From JANSWO01 sp964351875 (GTDB taxonomy: Bacteria; Pseudomonadota; Gammaproteobacteria; Pseudomonadales; Azotimanducaceae): a stretch of DNA of 9,854 nt. The notes under the pieces are model-generated. The model did no database searches, had not been told where the DNA came from, and was given only the letters and a program-made list of their open reading frames with translations. Shown here in pieces: positions 1-6,203 of this stretch (the stretch's first letter is position 1; every line of letters begins with the position of its first letter). Made by a program: the position numbers and the translations under genes. The stretch lies in NCBI GenBank assembly GCA_964351875.1, contig CAYGQC010000141.1:1-9854 (forward strand). Direction: 5' to 3'.

Positions 1-186
1 GTGCTGACGTACGCGGAAGACTCCATTGGTCCCGCGATTGAAGAAGACGTTGCTGTGTTTGTTACGCAGCAGCGCGGCTTCCGATCACGCGGCTTCAAAG
101 GGGTCTACCTGTCGAATCAGGAAAAACGCATCCGTCGCTATCACGAGCTGATCGACGATTACATCGATGGTCGCCTGCCAAAGTAG
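1..186 (+). CDS. Ring-hydroxylating oxygenase alpha subunit, C-terminal fragment
   Basis: Only the last 61 codons are inside the window, and the reading frame is open at the left edge, so the GTG at base 1 is an internal valine and not a start. The peptide reads EEDVAVFVTQQRGFRSRGF followed by a basic stretch and YHELIDDYI. This matches the C-terminal helix of the catalytic domain of Rieske-type aromatic ring-hydroxylating oxygenases, where an E-D pair precedes a V/E-x-x-Q-R-G-x-x-S-x-G segment. In that family an aspartate here completes the 2-His-1-carboxylate mononuclear iron site; D16 of the fragment is the candidate. Such enzymes add oxygen to aromatic or alicyclic substrates using electrons from a partner reductase, which is not seen here. 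The stop is TAG at 184-186. The Rieske domain lies outside the window, so the call rests on a short C-terminal match. Confidence 0.72.
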   Translation: MLTYAEDSIGPAIEEDVAVFVTQQRGFRSRGFKGVYLSNQEKRIRRYHELIDDYIDGRLPK

Positions 187-227
187 GGAGTCTTAGGAAG
201 GGAGATGGCCGCACACTCTTGAACTCC

Positions 228-382
228 CGTCTTCGCGAGCATAGCGAAGCGATCTCCTCTCAGGCTTAACCTGTGTAGTTCGCGTCAGGAGATTGCCACA
301 CCGTCTCAACCGTCTGGCATGCCCAGACGTTTGAGACGGCTCGCAATGACGTGGAACAAATGTCAGCGACGCGATCTCCTCC
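228..382. repeat. Composite REP-like palindromic repeat
   Basis: The gap between the oxygenase and the kinase contains related repeat units. Unit A (about 229-259, + orientation) has CGTCTTCGCGAGC, then AGCGAAGCGATCTCCTCT. Unit B (about 286-351) is the same type inverted: it opens with AGGAGATTGCC, closes with GGCTCGCAATGACG, and its reverse complement starts CGTCATTGCGAGCC and ends GGCAATCTCCT. A partial third unit, AGCGACGCGATCTCCTCC at 365-382, matches 16 of 18 bases of 243-260. The GTCATTGCGAG...CAATCTCC pattern is a widespread type of bacterial intergenic palindromic repeat. These are usually non-coding and may act as mRNA stabilisers, transcription terminators or mobile non-autonomous elements. 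Copy number elsewhere in the genome cannot be seen here. Confidence 0.68.
301..339. repeat. Long hairpin inside the palindromic repeat
   Basis: CCGTCTCAA at 301-309 pairs perfectly with TTGAGACGG at 331-339, and CGTCTGG at 311-317 pairs with CCAGACG at 323-329. This leaves one C/T mismatch (310/330) and a five-base CATGC loop. The stem is extended imperfectly outward by ATTGC (292-296) against GCAAT (343-347). With 16 of 17 arm positions paired, a stable cruciform or RNA hairpin is expected. There is no T tract after it, so it is not a typical intrinsic terminator, although it could still stop or protect the upstream oxygenase transcript. Confidence 0.75.
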
Positions 383-400
383 AGTCTTGGGCTATGCTGG

Positions 401-414
401 CGGTTGTCCAACCG
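401..414. promoter_or_regulatory. Small palindrome ahead of the kinase start
   Basis: CGGTTG at 401-406 and CAACCG at 409-414 form a perfect 6-2-6 inverted repeat. It ends 12 bases before the kinase ATG and directly abuts the AGGG ribosome binding site at 416-419. Its position would let it act as an operator or, with a tight loop, as an RNA element near the ribosome site. A weak TATGCT -10-like hexamer lies at 393-398, but no matching -35 was found. Function is not established. Confidence 0.3.
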
Positions 415-426
415 CAGGGCCTGCCC

Positions 427-1512
427 ATGAATCTTCAAGTCACGTTGTCGAGTGCTTCTGAATTCGACGTTAAGCTCGCCAACGAATTGCTGTCCGAGCA
501 ATTCGGCCAAGCGATCTCATCGGTTAATACGGCACCGCTCGGCGAAGGCGTGGGTCTCATGTCTGCCATCGCGCGGGCGTGGCTTACGTTGGCGGACGGT
601 AGTGAGCGTTCTGTCGTGTTCAAGTACGTCGCGCAGACAGACAACGCCTCCATCGCGAAAGGGCTCAACTACTACGCCAATGAACTGAATTTCTATCGTC
701 ATCTCGCTAGCGATTGCCCGATACCGATACCCACCGCGATTTACGCGCATATCGAGCCTGACACGCAGGAGTTTCTCCTCATCCTGGAAGACATCGTCGA
801 TGTGCCTCCGGGTGATCAGCTGCAAGGCTGTGATCGAGGGCTGATGTCGCGCGCGTTTCAGCGCGCCGGTGAGTTGCATGGCCGCTACTGGGGTAGGACG
901 GAAGAGCATCCGTGGCTCAACTACCACAACACGGATGAGTTGAATCTGTTTCGCCGCGACGTGATTTATCAGCCCGGTGTCGCGCCGACCCTCGAACGAT
1001 TCGGTAGTCTTTTTTCTGGCAACCTCGAAAGCACCGTTGTACGCATTGGTGAGCAATTCGTTGAGATCTTCGAACTCGCCATGTCTGGCGCGCAAACGTT
1101 TATCCACGGGGACTATCGCATCGACAATATGTTGCTCCCGGAGATTGATGGTCAGACGGATGTCATCACTGTCGACTGGCAGAACAGCGGAGGTGGCAAG
1201 GGTCCGCATGACATCGCCTACTTCAGTTCGCAAAGCTGTGGGCCTGAACTGCGCGGTGAAGCTGAACTCGCGGAACTACGCGTCTATCACGACACTCTGA
1301 TAGGCGCGGGTGTCCGCGGCTACAGCTTTGATGAGTGTCTGCGCGATTATCGCCTGAACCTGATGGCGACGATGATCACGCCGGTAGCGGTATGTGGAAC
1401 CCTGGATCAGGGTAACGAGCGAGGCGTCGAACTGGGCCGCACGATGCTGGAACGCTCGCTGTCCGCACTCCAAAGCATGGAGTGTGATGAGTTACTGCGA
1501 GAACTCTTCTAG
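427..1512 (+). CDS. Phosphotransferase-family small-molecule kinase
   Basis: A 361-residue protein of the aminoglycoside-phosphotransferase/choline-kinase-like fold (APH family, close in style to ecdysteroid-kinase-like proteins). Visible motifs in order: a G-rich nucleotide loop LGEGVGLMS (38-46), candidate ATP-binding lysine K66 in VFKYV, N85-E86 in the C-helix region, hinge ILEDI (119-123), Brenner catalytic loop IHGDYRIDN (226-234: H227, D229, N234), and the metal-binding VDWQ with D250, followed by GPHDIAYF. All key kinase residues are present, so the enzyme should be active on a hydroxylated small molecule; the substrate is unknown. ATG at 427 is chosen because AGGG lies 7 bases upstream and homology begins there. 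The in-frame ATG at 319 would translate the palindromic repeat. The downstream neighbour on the opposite strand is a dehydrogenase, and a DUF7064-type protein follows; that family is often found with such kinases. Confidence 0.88.
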   Translation: MNLQVTLSSASEFDVKLANELLSEQFGQAISSVNTAPLGEGVGLMSAIARAWLTLADGSERSVVFKYVAQTDNASIAKGLNYYANELNFYRHLASDCPIPIPTAIYAHIEPDTQEFLLILEDIVDVPPGDQLQGCDRGLMSRAFQRAGELHGRYWGRTEEHPWLNYHNTDELNLFRRDVIYQPGVAPTLERFGSLFSGNLESTVVRIGEQFVEIFELAMSGAQTFIHGDYRIDNMLLPEIDGQTDVITVDWQNSGGGKGPHDIAYFSSQSCGPELRGEAELAELRVYHDTLIGAGVRGYSFDECLRDYRLNLMATMITPVAVCGTLDQGNERGVELGRTMLERSLSALQSMECDELLRELF

Positions 1513-1517
1513 GTTCG

Positions 1518-2309
1518 CTAGCTTTGCTTGGGTTTGTATTGATAGCTGCGCTGGGTACGGCCGCCTGCGATCAGATGATGCTCTCCGGTTATCCAGCCGC
1601 CTGCGTCTGAGCAAAGTAGGAGCACCATCGCCGCGATGTCGTCTGGAGTGCCCGTGCGCCCCAGAGGAATAGTGCGCGCGAGCTCGTCGAGCTTGTCTTC
1701 GATACCGAGTACGGCGCGATAGGCTTCGGTAACGACAGGCCCCGGCGACACACAGTTCACACGGATGCCCTGTTCCGCAAGTTCCAGCGCGAGCGTCTGG
1801 GTAAGATTGATCAGCCCTGCTTTTGCAGCTGCGTAGGGGCCCGTGAACGGTGAGCCGCGAGTGCCGGCACCTGATGTGATGTTGACGATGGCGCCGCCAT
1901 TCGGCATTCGCTTCGCGGCGGCTTTGCAACCTTGAAAAGCCGATGTCAGATTGAGTTCCAGCTGCGAACGGAACGTCTCATCTGGCGTATCGATCAATGC
2001 GTGTACATCTTTCTCGTCTGAGCCACCGACGTTGTTCACCCAAACGTCGAGCCGGCCGAACGTGTCCATCGCCTTGTCTGCGACGGTCTCGGAAAAATCC
2101 CGTATGTCGCCTGCAACGATAAGAGCGTCACTGCCTCGCTCGCGAATACCTGCTGCAGTTTCTTCCAGATCCGTTAGACGCCTGGCGTTAAGAACCACAC
2201 GAGCACCGGCGTCGGCCAGCGCCCACGCGATGCCTCGGCCGATACCCTGGCCAGAACCAGTGACGACGGCTACCTGATTGTCCAAGCGGAATTGATCGAG
2301 CAAACTCAT
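1518..2309 (-). CDS. Short-chain dehydrogenase/reductase (SDR)
   Basis: A 263-residue classical SDR with a Rossmann fold. TGSGQGIG (17-24) is the dinucleotide-binding glycine motif, D68 in AGDIRD is the adenine-ring contact, NNVGG (92-96) replaces the usual NNAGG, and the catalytic tetrad is N120, S146, Y159 and K163 (YAAAK). SPGPV at 188-192 is the typical C-terminal motif. Full length for the family. It should catalyse NAD(P)-dependent oxidation of an alcohol or reduction of a ketone; R43 in NAR after beta-2 leaves NADPH possible. The substrate is unknown. Its TAG stop (1518-1520) lies five bases from the kinase stop, so the two genes converge with almost no space for a terminator. No Shine-Dalgarno sequence is visible before the ATG at 2309. 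Confidence 0.92.
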   Translation of the reverse strand: MSLLDQFRLDNQVAVVTGSGQGIGRGIAWALADAGARVVLNARRLTDLEETAAGIRERGSDALIVAGDIRDFSETVADKAMDTFGRLDVWVNNVGGSDEKDVHALIDTPDETFRSQLELNLTSAFQGCKAAAKRMPNGGAIVNITSGAGTRGSPFTGPYAAAKAGLINLTQTLALELAEQGIRVNCVSPGPVVTEAYRAVLGIEDKLDELARTIPLGRTGTPDDIAAMVLLLCSDAGGWITGEHHLIAGGRTQRSYQYKPKQS

Positions 2310-2385
2310 CGGTTGAGTATATAGGGGTATGCACCGCCTAAACGATCCAGGCGATGCTCAGATTAGCGACTAGTGGGAGAGGGAT
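2310..2385. promoter_or_regulatory. Divergent promoter region between SDR and DUF7064 gene
   Basis: These 76 bases separate two divergent genes and must hold signals for both unless one is read from elsewhere. An AT-rich core GTATATA lies at 2317-2323. On the minus strand TATACT (2321 to 2316) is a 5/6 match to the -10 consensus and would place the start of transcription at about the SDR ATG, implying a leaderless mRNA. No good -35 hexamer was found. On the plus strand the DUF7064 gene has a good GGAG (2376-2379) six bases before its ATG. Confidence 0.35.
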
Positions 2386-3387
2386 ATGAATGATCGCAAT
2401 GACGAGCTTATGCACTCGGTTGGTAGCGATCCAGCCTGGAGCGAGAGCTACTACTTCAATTTCGTGGATCCGACGACGAAGCTCGCGATGTTCACGCGCA
2501 TGGGTTTTCGCCCCGGTAGCGGCTGGGCGGACGGCCTGCATGCGGTCTATCTGCCCGGTAAGCGCATTGCGTTTACCTATGGCCGGCGAGACATTCAGAC
2601 GAACCTCTCAGCCTACGATGGGGATCTGCAGGCCGGCGACCTGAGCATTGAGTGTGTCGAGCCTCACAAGCAATGGCGCGTTCGCTACGACGGGCCCGCG
2701 CAGGACATCGCCGATGGAGAGAGTCTGCTTGCGCGACGCAAGGAACGGCCAGAGGGATGGTATTCGCCTTCACAGCTCACGATGGACCTGACGTTCGATT
2801 GCCTGACCGAGCCGCACTACGCCGCATCGGGAGAACGCGGACACTTTGAGCAAAGCGGTCGTGTGCATGGCTCGATTCGTTTGCGAGAGGAGATCTGGAG
2901 CGTGGACGGCTACGGCGTACGGGATAAGTCCTGGGGCCCGAGAGATTGGGGAGCCGGACAGCGTGATGAGTTGCCGACATCAACGACGGCGGCGAATCCA
3001 AGTGCTGGTCCGGAGCCGTTCGTAAACTGGTTCTCCATGAATTTTGGAGCGGACATTGCGCTAGGCGGCTCTTGTTTTCGCCACCGAGATGGCGTGATGC
3101 GCGGCGAGGGCTGGCTGCAACGCGATGGCCGTTCGCTCGCGCTTGAAGACGTTGTCATTGAATCGACTTACAAACCAGGCTCGATCGTGCACAAAGATGT
3201 CCGGCTCACGGGTCGAACCTCGGATGGAGAGGCGTTCGCAATTGATGGCTCCGTGTGGAGTGTGTGCCCGACAAAGATCCCGATGCCCGGCGGCGCGACA
3301 TTCGTGAATGAAGGGCTTGCGGAGTTTCGCTGGGGCGATCGAACCGGATACGGCATTGCAGAGCATTGGCATGCGGTGACCCTATAA
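2386..3387 (+). CDS. DUF7065/DUF7064-type protein (lipocalin-like)
   Basis: A 333-residue protein of the family that I recall being annotated as DUF7065 (N-terminal half) plus DUF7064 (C-terminal half). It is related in style to AttH/hydroxyneurosporene-synthase-like double beta-barrel (lipocalin-like) proteins. Visible landmarks are ESYYFNFVDP (20-29), SGRVHGSIRL (157-166) and the diagnostic GYGVRDKSWGPRDW (175-188), followed by NWFSMNFG (214-221) in the second half. There is no signal peptide or membrane segment, so it is probably cytosolic. The biochemical role is unknown; related barrels bind or transform lipophilic molecules such as terpenoids. Relatives often occur near phosphotransferase-family kinases and oxygenases, as here. 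A GGAG site six bases upstream supports the ATG. It converges on the alpha/beta hydrolase 46 bases downstream. The fold assignment is from memory of the family. Confidence 0.75.
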   Translation: MNDRNDELMHSVGSDPAWSESYYFNFVDPTTKLAMFTRMGFRPGSGWADGLHAVYLPGKRIAFTYGRRDIQTNLSAYDGDLQAGDLSIECVEPHKQWRVRYDGPAQDIADGESLLARRKERPEGWYSPSQLTMDLTFDCLTEPHYAASGERGHFEQSGRVHGSIRLREEIWSVDGYGVRDKSWGPRDWGAGQRDELPTSTTAANPSAGPEPFVNWFSMNFGADIALGGSCFRHRDGVMRGEGWLQRDGRSLALEDVVIESTYKPGSIVHKDVRLTGRTSDGEAFAIDGSVWSVCPTKIPMPGGATFVNEGLAEFRWGDRTGYGIAEHWHAVTL

Positions 3388-3421
3388 CAAGCTCGTTGCT
3401 TGAGTGCTGGGTCGCACTTGG

Positions 3422-3445
3422 CCCAAATCGTGCTCACGAATTGGG
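3422..3445. terminator. Inverted repeat at a convergent gene junction
   Basis: CCCAA (3422-3426) and TCGTG (3428-3432) mirror CACGA (3435-3439) and TTGGG (3441-3445), with a single A/A mismatch and a two-base centre. The repeat covers the minus-strand hydrolase stop codon (3434-3436) and lies just past the DUF7064 stop. Two smaller hairpins precede it: CAAGC/GCTTG (3388-3392/3398-3402) and AGTGC/GCACT (3403-3407/3414-3418). No T tract follows, so the terminator call is tentative. A bidirectional transcription end, or a protein-binding site, would both fit the location. Confidence 0.35.
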
Positions 3446-4306
3446 TTGAGCGCTTTGCGTCGACAGGATAAAGCGCTCAAGAATCGCGAAAGCGACATCG
3501 GGCTTGTCTCGCCAGGGGCCGTGCCCGGTATCAGGCACGACTTCGAACCTCACATCTGCAGATGTCAGTCGATCGACGATATCCTTTGAATCCTGCAAAG
3601 GCGTCACGGGGTCCTGGTCGCCAGCTAGTACGAGTGTCGGTGCGGTAATGGCGCTGAGATCTTCCCGGATATCCATCGTGTGCCAGGTGCCCTCAAGTGA
3701 ATGAAAGGCCATGGCGAGCTTCGGTCGAAAGATGACGGTATCTCTCGGCGGCTGCGGTGTGGTGTTGTAGAGCGACATGCACTTGTCAACAAACACCCGG
3801 GTGCTTTCTGCGTCAACGCCAACCGTAAGAAATTTTCGCGCGGCTGCCTCGGCCTCCGCTCCGCCCAGACGTTTGAATTCTGCGATTGATCTCTCTACAT
3901 CCAGCCTCGCCTGAGTGCTCGCCAGAACTAAGCCGCTGGAATGATCGGGGTACCGTATGCCGTAAACCATGGCGATGAAGCCGCCGCCGGACAAGCCGAG
4001 GACAATCGGCTTTTCGATATCCAGCAAGCGACAAAACTCGACAAGGTCATCCGCCCAGCGTTCGAGACTGAAAACGCCATCGGGTGGATCTTCAGATCTG
4101 CCAGCGCCGGATATATCGAGGTAAATGATGCGGCAGACATGGCGCAGGGCGGCGAATGCCGGCTTGAACACCGAGTGATCAGAATTTCCGGGAGCCCCAT
4201 GAAGCAGGATCAGTGTTGGCAGGCGTCGAAGCTTCTTCCCTTCCAAGACGAACTCAGGGCCTTCGATATCGAAATAGAGGTGCTTGTCGCCAACCAGAAT
4301 CTTCAT
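3434..4306 (-). CDS. Alpha/beta-fold hydrolase
   Basis: A 290-residue alpha/beta hydrolase with a complete catalytic set. LLHGAPG (34-40) is the oxyanion-hole region, GLSGG (104-108) is the nucleophile elbow with S106, AGDQDP (228-233) supplies D232, and DTGHGPW (259-265) supplies H262. The HGAPG start and overall layout resemble the proline iminopeptidase/ester hydrolase branch, so the substrate could be an ester, lactone, C-C bond or N-terminal proline peptide; the sequence does not decide this. No signal peptide, so cytosolic. The frame is open upstream to 4492, but ATG at 4306 is chosen because GAGG lies about seven bases before it and the added upstream residues look non-coding (many Gln, Arg and His). 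It is divergent from the amidohydrolase, with about 140 bases between them. Confidence 0.9.
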   Translation of the reverse strand: MKILVGDKHLYFDIEGPEFVLEGKKLRRLPTLILLHGAPGNSDHSVFKPAFAALRHVCRIIYLDISGAGRSEDPPDGVFSLERWADDLVEFCRLLDIEKPIVLGLSGGGFIAMVYGIRYPDHSSGLVLASTQARLDVERSIAEFKRLGGAEAEAAARKFLTVGVDAESTRVFVDKCMSLYNTTPQPPRDTVIFRPKLAMAFHSLEGTWHTMDIREDLSAITAPTLVLAGDQDPVTPLQDSKDIVDRLTSADVRFEVVPDTGHGPWRDKPDVAFAILERFILSTQSAQPNS

Positions 4307-4447
4307 GCGCTGCCTCGTGTGTCGATGCGTGTCTAACCGTAATAGTAACCGCCACACAGCTGGAAGAATCCATTGTTGTGGGCGCCGCTGATGGTTTTTG
4401 GAGGAGCGTAAAGCCTGTACAGTCTCATTCAGAAACAGGGGGTGACT
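4307..4447. promoter_or_regulatory. Divergent gap between hydrolase and amidohydrolase
   Basis: This gap must supply promoters for two divergent genes. I could not find a convincing -35/-10 pair on either strand. Weak -10-like hexamers are TACAGT at 4418-4423 (plus) and TACTAT at 4347 to 4342 (minus). A strong GGAGGAG at 4400-4406 has no start codon at a usable distance. Confidence 0.25.
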
Positions 4448-5659
4448 TTGGCTAAGACAGTGATTCGCGGCGGCTCGATTCTGGATCCGCACACTATGGA
4501 GATCGCACCGAACGAGGTGTTGGTCATCGAAGACGGGGTTGTCTCCGGATCAAGCGATGCATCTGGTGCTGATATCGAGCTCGATGCAGGGGGCCAGTTC
4601 TTGCTGCCTGGTTTCATCGATGCCCACGTTCACTTTCGATTGGCGACGCTGAATTTTGCACAATTGTCGCAATGGACCGAAGTCCAGTTCGGCATCGCGA
4701 TGGCGACGCTGAGCCAGGAAACACTTGCCCGCGGGTTTACGACAGTCCGGGATTTGGGTGGGGACGTCGTCGGCTTGAAACGTGCGATCCGAACGGGCAT
4801 GGCAACTGGGCCAGACATCGTTCAGGCCAATCTGATGATTACTCAGACGGGTGGCCACGGTGACGTGGAGTCGGGTGTGCTTCCGGTTCCTGATTGCGCC
4901 TGCCAGATGCGGCATAGCGCGTTCGGCATTGTTGCCGATGGGCCGGATGCGGTACGCAAAGCAGCGCGGCATGTACTCAGGGCCGGGGCGGATTTTCTGA
5001 AGATTCATGTGTCCGGTGGGGTAGCTACTCCGATGGATCCTCTGGATTGCACGCAGTACACCGCCGGTGAGATTCAGGCGGCCGTCGCCGAGGCCGCGAA
5101 CAGAAAAACCTACGTGGCGGCGCACGCCTACACGCCGGAAGCGATTCAGTTGGCGGTTCGCAATGGCGTGAAGTGCATAGAGCACGGCAATCTGCTGGAT
5201 AAAGAAACCGCTGAATTGATGCTCGAGCACGATGTCTGGTTAGTACCTACGTTGGTTACTTACCTGGGCATGGCGTCGGAAGGTCGAAAGCTGGGGTTTC
5301 CCGAGCGCAATCTCATCAAGAACGAAGCCGTTCTTGCCTCAGGGATTGAATCGCTCGCTATTGCCGACGAAGTTGGCGTCAAGATGGGTTGGGGCACCGA
5401 CTTGATTGGCGAGATTCAGTCGATGCAGAGGCAGGAGTTTGCTGTTCGGTCCCAGGCTCAGTCCGCGGAATCCATCCTGCATGCGATGTACGTGATGAAC
5501 CCGATCATATTGCGCAAGGCTGATTCGATCGGTCGGCTGGCCCCTGGAATGGCCGGAGACGTTGTCATCACAACGGTGAATCCATTGGAGGACATCGCTG
5601 GCCTCGCTCGAGATGATTCGGTGACCCAGGTCGTCAAGCGAGGGGTGCCCGTCCATTAA
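4448..5659 (+). CDS. Metal-dependent amidohydrolase (imidazolonepropionase/prolidase-like)
   Basis: A 403-residue amidohydrolase-superfamily enzyme. Metal and catalytic residues are visible: HVH (H60, H62) after the beta-strand GFIDA, K185 in FLKIHVSGG (candidate carboxylated bridging lysine), H226 in AAHAYT, H246 in IEHGN, and D318 in GTDL. The C-terminus has the small beta-sandwich signature GRLAPGMAGDVVI and the final VVKRG. This branch includes Xaa-Pro dipeptidases and other peptide or amide hydrolases with a binuclear metal site; the exact substrate is uncertain. No signal peptide. TTG at 4448 is preferred because AGGGGG (4437-4442) then sits at a normal distance. GTG at 4442 is the alternative, giving two more residues, but it overlaps that site. 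The gene ends in TAA, which overlaps the start of the cyclophilin, so the two are an operon and probably translationally coupled. Confidence 0.9.
   Translation: MAKTVIRGGSILDPHTMEIAPNEVLVIEDGVVSGSSDASGADIELDAGGQFLLPGFIDAHVHFRLATLNFAQLSQWTEVQFGIAMATLSQETLARGFTTVRDLGGDVVGLKRAIRTGMATGPDIVQANLMITQTGGHGDVESGVLPVPDCACQMRHSAFGIVADGPDAVRKAARHVLRAGADFLKIHVSGGVATPMDPLDCTQYTAGEIQAAVAEAANRKTYVAAHAYTPEAIQLAVRNGVKCIEHGNLLDKETAELMLEHDVWLVPTLVTYLGMASEGRKLGFPERNLIKNEAVLASGIESLAIADEVGVKMGWGTDLIGEIQSMQRQEFAVRSQAQSAESILHAMYVMNPIILRKADSIGRLAPGMAGDVVITTVNPLEDIAGLARDDSVTQVVKRGVPVH
5641..5659 (+). promoter_or_regulatory. Ribosome site and ATT start overlapping a stop codon
   Basis: AGGGG at 5641-5645 lies nine bases before ATT at 5655-5657. 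That ATT shares its last T with the TAA stop (5657-5659) of the amidohydrolase, giving ATTAA where coupled genes usually have ATGA or TAATG. In the cyclophilin frame there is no ATG, GTG or TTG between the preceding in-frame stop TGA (5622-5624) and ATG 5745, which is too far inside the fold. Confidence 0.55.
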
Positions 5660-6203
5660 CCCTCAGGTTGTCCTAGAGACCTCTGCTGGTGAGATCGTTG
5701 TTGAGCTGTTCGTAGATCAAGCGCCGCTGACAACGAGCTTCTTTATGGAGCTTGTTGCGCAGGATCACTACCAGGGTGGAGATATCTATCGCGCGACGCA
5801 GCTGGGCATCGATCAGGGACCGTTTCTGCTCCAGGGTGGCTCGGCATTGCCCTATCTGCGCGATGCAAGCGTCGGCTCGAATGCACCGATGCTCGATCAC
5901 ATTGAAACGACGGGGGTGACGGGCATTCGACACCGCCGGGGGACTCTGTCTCTCGCTCGCGACCTCAATCGAACTGGTCATGCGCTGACCGAGTTTTTCA
6001 TCTGTCTAGGCGATTTCCCGACGCTTGATGAGGGCGGAAGAAACCTGTTGGATGAACAGGGCTTTCCGGCGTTTGGCCAGGTTGTCTCTGGGTTAGGGGT
6101 TCTGGATGAAATCTCCAGACAGGAAACCAAGGGTCATACCCATTTGCCACTGCTCGAGGGTCAGATGCTCACCACTCCGGTCCCTATCGACCAGATACGC
6201 TGA
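5655..6203 (+). CDS. Cyclophilin-type peptidyl-prolyl isomerase (apparent ATT start)
   Basis: A 182-residue cyclophilin-like domain protein, if read from ATT at 5655. The N-terminus NPQVVLETSAGEIVVELF followed by D21-Q-A-P-L-T (21-26) is the standard first two strands and helix of bacterial cyclophilins. R46 in IYRA matches the catalytic arginine, PFLLQGG (56-62) matches FMIQGG, GTLSLAR (96-102) and EFFICL (113-118) carry the FFI core, and FGQVVSGLGVLDEI (140-153) matches the last strand and helix. The usual Met of F-M-I-Q-G-G is Leu, the Q of QFFI is Glu, and the loop between LD and FG is long, so it is a divergent member whose isomerase activity may be reduced. Starting at the first ATG (5745) would delete 30 residues of the fold. 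No signal peptide, hence cytosolic. It follows the amidohydrolase with a stop/start overlap. Confidence 0.83.
   Translation: MNPQVVLETSAGEIVVELFVDQAPLTTSFFMELVAQDHYQGGDIYRATQLGIDQGPFLLQGGSALPYLRDASVGSNAPMLDHIETTGVTGIRHRRGTLSLARDLNRTGHALTEFFICLGDFPTLDEGGRNLLDEQGFPAFGQVVSGLGVLDEISRQETKGHTHLPLLEGQMLTTPVPIDQIR

Noticed and set aside
319..426. Upstream extension of the kinase reading frame to ATG 319
   Set aside because: These 36 codons translate the palindromic repeat, show no kinase homology, and lack a ribosome site; ATG 427 has AGGG seven bases upstream.
187..426. CRISPR array or tRNA in the repeat-containing gap
   Set aside because: Repeat units are inverted and unequally spaced rather than direct and regular, and no cloverleaf could be drawn.
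517..1233. Long minus-strand open frame opposite the kinase
   Set aside because: It is antisense to a protein with a complete set of kinase motifs, and its own translation shows no recognisable domain.
1492..1929. 145-codon minus-strand frame overlapping the SDR
   Set aside because: Same strand as the SDR but a different frame, with Arg/His-rich translation; the SDR frame carries the full catalytic tetrad.
4400..4406. GGAGGAG as a ribosome site for an upstream amidohydrolase start
   Set aside because: No start codon lies 5-10 bases downstream, and the amidohydrolase frame has a TAA at 4409-4411.
4307..4492. N-terminal extension of the alpha/beta hydrolase to ATG 4492
   Set aside because: The 62 added residues look non-coding, overlap the amidohydrolase start, and the fold begins at the methionine at 4306, which has a GAGG site.
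4550..5230. 226-codon minus-strand open frame opposite the amidohydrolase
   Set aside because: Shadow of a well-supported amidohydrolase; its translation is rich in Arg, His and Cys and shows no motif.
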